A stretch of 19,869 nucleotides of DNA from positions 1-19,869 of the forward strand of contig DASTMZ010000007.1 of the NCBI GenBank assembly GCA_035713725.1, given 5' to 3'. Positions 11,681 through 16,727 of the stretch are shown one piece after another. The position numbers and the translations under genes were made by a program. The notes under the pieces were generated by a model. The model saw nothing but the letters and a program-made list of their open reading frames with translations, was not told the DNA's origin and ran no database searches. Source of the DNA: DASQPR01 sp035713725. GTDB lineage: Bacteria > Actinomycetota > Actinomycetes > Mycobacteriales > Micromonosporaceae. Numbering within the stretch: position 1 is the stretch's first letter; each line of letters begins with the position of its first letter.

Positions 11681-11706
11681 CGCCCCGGCGCAGAGCGCAC
11701 GGGGCG
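11681..11706 (-). promoter_or_regulatory. Attenuator hairpin upstream of rplJ
   Basis: CGCCCCG and CGGGGCG (11706-11700 and 11687-11681 in the transcript) close a stem that continues as GCGC/GCGC, with one bulged T, around a 3-base loop. On the minus strand it is followed directly by TTTCGTTTG. It has the form of an intrinsic terminator but lies inside the rplJ leader, so it probably works as a regulated attenuator. Confidence 0.65.
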
Positions 11707-11835
11707 GGACACGGCCAAGGGCCGGACTCACGAACCGTTCTCCCTGCGCGGGCCGCCGCCTTGCCAGCGGAGCCTTCGACCTGCCGACCGGAATCGGCTG
11801 GTGACCAGCGGTCTCTGGGTGGAACTTCGGCAGCC

Positions 11836-11864
11836 ACTTTACGTGATCGCGGTCGTACCACCAA
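11836..11864 (-). promoter_or_regulatory. Probable promoter of rplJL
   Basis: TAAAGT (11841-11836) is a good -10 box. TTGGTG (11864-11859), 17 bases upstream on the minus strand, is a partial -35 match. Transcription would begin near 11829, downstream of the rplA terminator and upstream of the attenuator. Confidence 0.5.
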
Positions 11865-11947
11865 ATTCGGGTCGAACCGCGACCGCCACCGACGACCCGG
11901 TGCTCGGCGGACCGCTGTCTCGAGCGAGCTGTCTCGACAAAGCAGAA

Positions 11948-11976
11948 TGGGCGCCCGCGACATGCGCGGGCGCCCA
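11948..11976 (-). terminator. Terminator after rplA
   Basis: TGGGCGCCCGCG (11948-11959) and CGCGGGCGCCCA (11965-11976) form a perfect 12-base stem with a 5-base loop. The minus strand continues TTCTGCTTTGT. It lies 34 bases after the rplA stop and would separate rplKA from rplJL transcription at least in part. Confidence 0.8.
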
Positions 11977-12010
11977 CTACGTCAAGCCGACGAGGCCGAA
12001 GCGTTCGCAG

Positions 12011-12721
12011 TTATTCAGGCGTCTGCGCGAGGTGGCGCGTGACGTTCGGATCCACCGGAATGCCTGGACCCATCGTCGTCGACAGGTGCACCTTCTTGAG
12101 GTACTTGCCCTTGGCCGCGGACGGCTTCGCGCGCAAGATCTCATCGAGTGCCGCCGCGTAGTTCTCGATCAACTGGGTCTCGCTGAACGATGCCTTCCCG
12201 ATGATCAGGTGCAGGTTCGAGTGCTTGTCGACACGGAACGTGATCTTGCCGCCCTTGATGTCGGCGACGGCCTTGGCGACGTCCATCGTGACCGTTCCGG
12301 TCTTCGGGTTCGGCATCAGACCGCGCGGGCCCAGGATCCGCGCGATACGGCCGATCTTGGCCATCTGGTCCGGCGTGGCGATTGCCGCGTCGAACTCGAG
12401 CCAACCCTCTTGGATTCGTGCCACCAGTTCGTCCGAGCCGACAACGTCCGCGCCGGCTGACTCGGCCTCAGCAGCTTTCTCGCCAGCCGCGAAGACGATC
12501 ACGCGAACTGTCTTGCCGGTGCCGTGCGGCAGATTGACCGTGCCACGGACCATCTGGTCCGCCTTGCGCGGGTCGACGCCGAGTCGCATCGCGACCTCGA
12601 CGGTCGCATCGAACTTCGTCGGGCTGGTTTCCTTCGCGAGCTTGACCGCCTCGATCGGCGGATAAAGCCGGGTCTTGTCAACGAGATCGGCCGCCTTGCG
12701 GTAGCCCTTGCCGTGCTGCAT
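12011..12721 (-). CDS. rplA: 50S ribosomal protein L1
   Basis: L1 binds 23S rRNA at the mobile L1 stalk and moves deacylated tRNA out of the E site. In several bacteria it also represses the rplK-rplA mRNA. The 236-residue product starts MQHGKGYRKAADLVDK and contains the family hallmarks PTKFDATVEVAMRLGVDPRKADQMVRGTVNLPHGTGK, ILGPRGLMPNPKTGTVT and the C-terminal TTMGPGIPVD. The ATG at 12721 has AGGAGA seven bases upstream. It follows rplK after 93 bases, without an evident terminator, so the two probably form one operon. Confidence 0.98.
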   Translation of the reverse strand: MQHGKGYRKAADLVDKTRLYPPIEAVKLAKETSPTKFDATVEVAMRLGVDPRKADQMVRGTVNLPHGTGKTVRVIVFAAGEKAAEAESAGADVVGSDELVARIQEGWLEFDAAIATPDQMAKIGRIARILGPRGLMPNPKTGTVTMDVAKAVADIKGGKITFRVDKHSNLHLIIGKASFSETQLIENYAAALDEILRAKPSAAKGKYLKKVHLSTTMGPGIPVDPNVTRHLAQTPE

Positions 12722-12814
12722 GTCGATTTCTCCTGTGGTCGATGTCGGGCGACTCGCTCGCCCTCCCACGTTTCGGTCGGTGCTTGGTGGTTGCGTCCGT
12801 GCTGGACGGTGATG

Positions 12815-13246
12815 TCAGTCCTTGACGGTGATGCCCATGGAACGGGCGGTGCCGGCGATGATCCGCTCGGCCATGTCGAGGTCGTTTGCGTTAAGGTCGG
12901 CCATCTTCTTCTCGGCGATTTCGCGCAATTGCGCACGCGACACCGAGCCGACCTTGTCCTTGTGCGGCGTGCCGGAACCCTTCGCGACGCCGGACGCCTT
13001 GATCAGCAGCTGCGCCGCTGGCGGCGTCTTCAGCACGAACGTGAACGACCGGTCCTCGTAGACGCTGATCTGCGCCGGCACGATGTCGCCGCGCTGCTGT
13101 TCGGTCGCCGCGTTGTACTGCTTGCAGAACTCCATGATGTTCACGCCATGCTGGCCGAGCGCCGGCCCGACCGGCGGCGCCGGTGTCGCGGAGCCCGCCT
13201 TCAACTGCAGAGTGAAGGTCTTGACGAGCTTCTTCTTCGGAGGCAT
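12815..13246 (-). CDS. rplK: 50S ribosomal protein L11
   Basis: L11 binds the GTPase-associated 23S rRNA region and is needed for RelA-type stringent signalling and for thiostrepton binding. The 143-residue product begins MPPKKKLVKTFTLQLKAGSATPAPPVGPALGQHGVNIMEF. It has the proline-rich thiostrepton-interaction helix (PAPPVGPALGQHG) and the C-terminal RNA-binding domain with SGTPHKDKVGSVSRAQLREIA and GTARSMGI. The ATG at 13246 is preceded by AGGAAG. It lies 161 bases after nusG, in a spacer with two overlapping hairpins that could serve as a regulatory leader. Confidence 0.98.
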   Translation of the reverse strand: MPPKKKLVKTFTLQLKAGSATPAPPVGPALGQHGVNIMEFCKQYNAATEQQRGDIVPAQISVYEDRSFTFVLKTPPAAQLLIKASGVAKGSGTPHKDKVGSVSRAQLREIAEKKMADLNANDLDMAERIIAGTARSMGITVKD

Positions 13247-13310
13247 GTCTCTTCCTGGGCTGGAATCGAGGGCTTTCGGTGCGTGCTGCCAAGTCGCAGT
13301 CACACCGGAC

Positions 13311-13341
13311 CGGCCCGTCGCGGGCCGCGATTACCGCGGCC
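13311..13341 (-). promoter_or_regulatory. Two mutually exclusive hairpins in the rplK leader
   Basis: CGGCCCG/CGGGCCG (13311-13317 and 13321-13327, 3-base loop) and GGCCGCG/CGCGGCC (13323-13329 and 13335-13341, 5-base loop) share bases 13323-13327, so only one can form at a time. Both lie 65-95 bases before the rplK start. Whether this is a regulatory switch, for example for L1, is inference. Confidence 0.45.
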
Positions 13342-13407
13342 TTCGCGCGATCAAGGCCGGATGTTTCAGGGTACCGCAGTCGGCGCCGCGGCATTCCGGC
13401 GAGGTTG

Positions 13408-14127
13408 TCAGATCTTGGCGACCTGGTTGAAGTTCAATTCGACCGGTGTCTCCCGCCCGAAGATCGACACCAGCACCTTGAGCTTCTGCTGGTCGGCGTT
13501 GATCTCACTGATGGTCGCCGGCAACGATGCGAACGCGCCGTCGGTGACCGTGACGGAGTCGCCGACCTCGTAGTCGAGGACCTTCACCTCGGGGCGGGCC
13601 TTCTTCTCGTCGACCGTGGCGGCCGGCGCGAGCCACTTCAACACCTCGTTGAGCGACAGCGGGGCGGGCCGGTCGGCGCGGTCGGTCGCTCCGACGAACC
13701 CAGTGACGCCCGGCGTGTTGCGCACGCACGAATACGACTCCGGCGTCAGTTCCATGCGGACCAGGATGTAGCCGGGGAAGACCTTGTTGTGGACCTGCTG
13801 GCGCTTGCCGTTGCGGACCTCGACCTCTTCCCGCGTCGGCACCTCGACCTGGTAGATGTATTCCTCCATGTCGAGGCTCGTGATGCGGGTCTCGAGGTTG
13901 GTCTTGACCTTGTTCTCGTACCCGGCGTAGGAGTGCACGACGAACCAGTCGCCGGGTGCGAAGCGCAGCGCGGCACGCAGGTCGGCGACCGGGTCAGGTT
14001 CCTCCTCGCCGTCCAGCGTCGCGACGGTTGTCACCTCAGTGGTGGCATCGGCGCCCTGCGTCTCGTCTGTCGAGGACGGCGCGTCGGCGCTCATTACCTC
14101 GTTGGAGACCTCTTCGTACTCGGGCAC
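13408..14127 (-). CDS. nusG: Transcription termination/antitermination factor NusG
   Basis: NusG binds RNA polymerase through its NGN domain and links it to Rho or the ribosome through its KOW domain. The 239-residue product has an N-terminal acidic extension (about 1-57, ending EEEPDPVADLRAAL) common in actinobacteria. The NGN domain follows (58-170, GDWFVVHSYAGYENKVKTNLE, VFPGYILVRMEL, NTPGVTGFVG), then the KOW domain (183-239, YEVGDSVTVTDGAFASLPATI, FGRETPVELNFNQV). The start is GTG at 14127, chosen for the upstream AGGAAAGG. An ATG at 14094 (228 residues) is a real alternative, although its GAGG is too close. The gap to secE is 46 bases, so they form one operon. Confidence 0.96.
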   Translation of the reverse strand: MPEYEEVSNEVMSADAPSSTDETQGADATTEVTTVATLDGEEEPDPVADLRAALRFAPGDWFVVHSYAGYENKVKTNLETRITSLDMEEYIYQVEVPTREEVEVRNGKRQQVHNKVFPGYILVRMELTPESYSCVRNTPGVTGFVGATDRADRPAPLSLNEVLKWLAPAATVDEKKARPEVKVLDYEVGDSVTVTDGAFASLPATISEINADQQKLKVLVSIFGRETPVELNFNQVAKI

Positions 14128-14173
14128 GCCCTGGCCTTTCCTACTTGATCGTGTCCTGCGTGATCGGTCGGCG

Positions 14174-14722
14174 TCAGCCGGCGAACACGTGTCCAACCAC
14201 CCACGCGAACCCGTAGTCGAGCAGTCCGACGATGGTCATCATGATCACCACAAAGACGATCACGACGCTTGCGTACGTCAAAAGCTCCTTGCGGGACGGC
14301 CAGTTGACCTTCCGAAGCTCGGCAACGACCTCGCGGAAGAACCGCGCGATCCGCGAACCGAGGCTCGGACTCGCTTCCCCGATACTAACCACTCTGTCCG
14401 CCTTGACCCGTTTGCCGTTGACCGTACCCTTGGCGCGCCGCGGCGCGACCGCGTCGCGACGGGACTCCGCGCTCCGGCGCTTGACCGCTCCGTTCGACTG
14501 GCCCCGGGCCGAAGCGGCGTCATCGTCCTCGTCATCCTCATCGAACTCGTCGTCGAACTCGTCATCCTCGACGTCGTCGTCTTCGGCGTCGTCTTCGTCG
14601 TTTTCGAGGTCGTCTTCGAGGTCATCGTCGACGAGGTCGTCGTCGTCGACAGCGTCGACGAGTTCCTGGTCATCCAGGTCCTCGTCCACGGCCCGCTCGC
14701 CGCGTCGCTTGCTATCGGCCAC
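14174..14722 (-). CDS. secE: Preprotein translocase subunit SecE with acidic N-terminal extension
   Basis: SecE clamps SecY in the inner-membrane protein channel. The 182-residue product keeps the conserved core only at its end. This is an amphipathic helix with RIARFFREVVAELRKVNWPSRKEL (about 124-147) and one transmembrane helix (about 150-175), the single-helix form usual in actinobacteria. Ahead of it is a hyperacidic stretch at residues 13-68 in which 41 of 56 residues are Asp or Glu, followed by a basic linker (80-110). The DNA there is a GAC/GAG-rich triplet run. The start is GTG at 14722 with GAGG five bases upstream; ATG codons at 14740 and 14737 are alternatives without a good ribosome site. 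It lies downstream of tRNA-Trp and upstream of nusG. Confidence 0.93.
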   Translation of the reverse strand: MADSKRRGERAVDEDLDDQELVDAVDDDDLVDDDLEDDLENDEDDAEDDDVEDDEFDDEFDEDDEDDDAASARGQSNGAVKRRSAESRRDAVAPRRAKGTVNGKRVKADRVVSIGEASPSLGSRIARFFREVVAELRKVNWPSRKELLTYASVVIVFVVIMMTIVGLLDYGFAWVVGHVFAG

Positions 14723-14972
14723 TTCGCCCTCTTCCATCATTACGGGGGTGGTTGTCGCGCCTTGTCGGTATCGGCCCGGTAGGCCATTGTCCCGCCGGGC
14801 CGCCGCCCGCGCCCGGGCTGTCACGCCGTGCCGGAGTCGATCCGATGCCGCTCCGCACGGACTCGGCAGACGGCATGCGGACCAACGCACCGCACGAGCG
14901 ATGTGCTAGACCCACCGATTGCCGACCGCACGCGCGGCCACCATCGGTGTCAGCCGGCCGGCTCGGCCGACG

Positions 14973-15045
<73 letters not shown>

Positions 15046-15125
15046 AAGCGGGAAGACCCCCTCGGTGACGGTACCGCGCACTGCGACGGGCACGCCACAC
15101 TGAGGGGTCAGACCCACGGCGGACC

Positions 15126-15131
15126 AGTGTA
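15126..15131 (-). promoter_or_regulatory. Possible -10 box for tRNA-Trp
   Basis: TACACT, the same hexamer as in the rpoB promoter, lies about 80 bases before the tRNA-Trp 5' end. A TTGGGA about 19 bases further upstream is a poor -35, so the promoter call is weak. Confidence 0.35.
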
Positions 15132-15267
15132 CGGGTAGCGCCCCCGAATTCCCAACCACGCCCGAGCGTCCGAAACGCCGGTGCCGGACCGGATTGCCGA
15201 CCGCGCGCGAACGCGTCTCGGCGATCCCGTGCAGGCCCGACCGGCAGCGCAACGACGCCGGTCCCGG

Positions 15268-15684
15268 TCACGTCAGGGCAGCGGCCCGTACCCGTGCGCG
15301 TGCCTGGGCGAGCACCCGCTCGCCATCGCAAACCGCGGCGATATCGACCTGCGCACAACCCTCGTCGTCGATGCTGCGCACCGTACCGGTGACCACCAGC
15401 TCAGCGCCCTCGTCATCGTCGGGAACCACCACCGGGCGGGCGAACCGCACCGAGAACTCGACGATCGCGGACGGGTCGCCGCCCACCCAAGCGGTGACGG
15501 CGCGCCCGGCCAGCGCCATGGTCAACATGCCGTGGGCAACGACGCCCGGCAGGCCGACGCCGGTCGCCACACGGTCACTCCAGTGGATCGGATTGAAATC
15601 GCCGGATGCGCCCGCGTAGCGCACTAGATCCGCACGTGTCACCCGGAATGTCTGCGCGGCGAGCACAGCGGTCGACTCGGTCAC
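15268..15684 (-). CDS. hadB: MaoC-like (R)-3-hydroxyacyl-ACP dehydratase, HadB type
   Basis: This is the catalytic subunit of a two-subunit hot-dog-fold dehydratase that removes water from 3-hydroxyacyl-ACP in FAS-II elongation. In mycobacteria the HadAB pair works on mycolate precursors. The 138-residue product contains YAGASGDFNPIHW (residues 23-35), the hydratase-2 motif with catalytic Asp29 and His34, then GVVAHGMLTMALAGRAV and VEFSVRFARPVVVPDD. These all align by eye with mycobacterial HadB, at similar length (142 there). The GTG start at 15684 overlaps the hadA stop in a GTGA arrangement, giving tight coupling. A short hairpin (15239-15263) follows the stop. No hadC is present, and the substrate in this organism is not known. 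Confidence 0.88.
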   Translation of the reverse strand: MTESTAVLAAQTFRVTRADLVRYAGASGDFNPIHWSDRVATGVGLPGVVAHGMLTMALAGRAVTAWVGGDPSAIVEFSVRFARPVVVPDDDEGAELVVTGTVRSIDDEGCAQVDIAAVCDGERVLAQARARVRAAALT

Positions 15685-16130
15685 GCGGTCGCCTCCGCCC
15701 GTACCACGAGCCTCGCGGTCGCCGTGACGACGAGGTCCTCGCCGCACCGGACCTCGGTACGCGTGGTCAGAAATCCGGCGCCGGCCCGCTCGCTGATCTC
15801 CGCGACCGTACAGACGCAGGTCAATTCGTCCCCGGCGTAGACAGGTCGGACGTAGGAGAACCGTTGGTCGCCGTGCACCACGCGATCGAAGTCGAGCCCG
15901 AGGCCGGGATCGTCGATCAACTGGTCGAGCGTCGCCGCGGTGAGCACGATTGGGAACGTCGGAGGTGCGATCACGTCCGGGTGGCCGAGTGCACGGGCCG
16001 CGGCCGGATCGCGATATACCACGTCGGCCGCCCCGATCGCGTCGGCGAACTCACGGATCTTCTCGCGGCTGACGACGTACGACGGCGTGGCGGGATAGCT
16101 CCGGCCCACGTACGAGGCATCGAGCGGCAT
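15681..16130 (-). CDS. hadA: MaoC-like dehydratase non-catalytic subunit, HadA type
   Basis: In the known HadAB enzyme this subunit forms a double hot-dog with HadB and supplies the acyl-chain tunnel. The 149-residue product shows VSREKIREFADAI (20-32), a LAPLTF-like APPTFPIV (55-62) and HGDQRFSYVRPVYAGDEL (86-103), all matching the HadA/FAS1-like N-terminal MaoC pattern. The Asp-His catalytic pair is absent from the GAADVVYRDP region, as expected for HadA. The ATG at 16130 follows rpmG by 25 bases with AGGT nine bases upstream, so rpmG-hadA-hadB are probably one operon. The longer upstream frame covers rpmG in another frame and is rejected. Confidence 0.87.
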   Translation of the reverse strand: MPLDASYVGRSYPATPSYVVSREKIREFADAIGAADVVYRDPAAARALGHPDVIAPPTFPIVLTAATLDQLIDDPGLGLDFDRVVHGDQRFSYVRPVYAGDELTCVCTVAEISERAGAGFLTTRTEVRCGEDLVVTATARLVVRAEATA

Positions 16131-16155
16131 CGAGACGACCTGGACCGGTCGCGGG

Positions 16156-16323
16156 TTAACGCGTCTCGCGGTGTGCGGTGTGCTTGCGGCAGCGCGGGCA
16201 GAACTTCGCCAACTCCAGACGGTCTGGGTCGTTGCGGCGGTTCTTCCTCGTGATGTAGTTGCGCTCCTTGCACTCCTGGCACGCCAAAGTGATCTTGGGA
16301 CGAATGTCGGTCGCCTTAGCCAC
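16156..16323 (-). CDS. rpmG: 50S ribosomal protein L33
   Basis: L33 is a small protein of the 50S subunit near the E site. The 55-residue product reads (M)AKATDIRPKITLACQECKERN and ends KHTAHRETR. It has two CxxC pairs (Cys15/Cys18 and Cys42/Cys45), so it is the zinc-binding form rather than the Cys-less paralogue made under zinc limitation. The start is GTG at 16323 with AGGAAGG about seven bases upstream. L33 next to hadA-hadB and tRNA-Trp-secE is a conserved actinobacterial order. Confidence 0.96.
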   Translation of the reverse strand: MAKATDIRPKITLACQECKERNYITRKNRRNDPDRLELAKFCPRCRKHTAHRETR

Positions 16324-16457
16324 GGCGGTGCCTTCCTCACAAAGAAACAGATTGATGTCGGGTTGATCGTGTTACGGCCTTTGCCACGTACGGGAACCGC
16401 TTGCCGCCGGTAGGTATTCCTCGCCGGTCGACGCGACCCACGTGGCGCCCGTCCCAG

Positions 16458-16530
16458 TAGCGGTGGCCGGACTTGAACCGGCGACACAGCGATTATGAGC
16501 CGCTTGCTCTGCCAACTGAGCTACACCGCC
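16458..16530 (-). tRNA. tRNA-Met (anticodon CAT, elongator type)
   Basis: The 73-base cloverleaf has acceptor GGCGGTG, D arm GCTCAGTTGGCAGAGC, anticodon stem AGCGG/TCGCT around CTCATAA (anticodon CAT), and T arm GCCGG-TTCAAGT-CCGGC, with discriminator A. The anticodon stem lacks the three G-C pairs of initiator tRNA, so it is an elongator. A CAT-bearing tRNA-Ile is formally possible, but the place between tRNA-Thr and rpmG favours Met. The acceptor 3' side is CACCGCT, giving a G1-U72 wobble at the end of the stem. CCA is not encoded. Confidence 0.92.
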
Positions 16531-16561
16531 GCGACCTGCTGCCGGTCGCCCGGCACGCGAG

Positions 16562-16634
16562 AGCCCCCTTACGGAATCGAACCGTAGACCTTCTCCTTAC
16601 CATGGAGACGCTCTGCCGACTGAGCTAAGGGGGC
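16562..16634 (-). tRNA. tRNA-Thr (anticodon GGT)
   Basis: The 73-base cloverleaf has acceptor GCCCCCT/AGGGGGC, D arm GCTCAGTCGGCAGAGC, anticodon stem TCTCC/GGAGA around ATGGTAA (anticodon GGT), and T arm with TTCGATT. The discriminator is U, as is common for tRNA-Thr. It lies 31 bases upstream of tRNA-Met and is probably co-transcribed with it. CCA is not encoded. Confidence 0.95.
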
Positions 16635-16638
16635 GAGC

Positions 16639-16654
16639 CGCCGGCATGCCGGCG
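16639..16654. repeat. 16-bp palindrome upstream of tRNA-Thr
   Basis: CGCCGGCATGCCGGCG is a perfect palindrome that ends 4 bases before the tRNA-Thr 5' end. No T-run follows, so it is not a clear terminator for the upstream gene. It may aid 5' end processing or simply reflect GC-rich sequence. Confidence 0.45.
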
Positions 16655-16727
16655 CGCGCGTATGGTCGTGCGCCTGCCGACGCACCGGTAAAGAGTACAC
16701 GTCACCCATCCCCGCCGCGAACCGGGT

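Larger units (their letters stand above)
11615..12010 (-). other. rplA-rplJ intergenic region with L10-type leader
   Basis: This 396-base stretch has no gene. In transcription order it has a strong hairpin right after rplA (11948-11976), a promoter (11836-11864), a structured leader of about 215 bases, and an intrinsic-terminator-like hairpin (11681-11706) some 67 bases before the rplJ start. In the leader GCCGA-N6-TCGGC (near 11784-11800) lies inside a larger CCAG...CTGG pairing. This layout fits an L10-controlled attenuation leader, but I did not match it to a covariance model. Confidence 0.6.

Noticed and set aside
11042..11977. Longer 311-codon version of rplJ
   Set aside because: The upstream extension covers the promoter, leader and attenuator; the L10 family starts at MADKIRIDKG.
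10349..12460. A 703-codon open frame on the plus strand
   Set aside because: It runs through rplL, rplJ and rplA and their leaders in antisense, with no family resemblance.
14519..14686. TCG-rich tract read as a possible microsatellite or inserted repeat
   Set aside because: It is in frame inside secE and encodes the acidic stretch, so it is explained as coding low complexity.
15681..16487. Longer 268-codon version of hadA
   Set aside because: The extra N-terminal part overlaps rpmG and a tRNA in another frame and has no MaoC similarity; the ATG at 16130 begins the family sequence.
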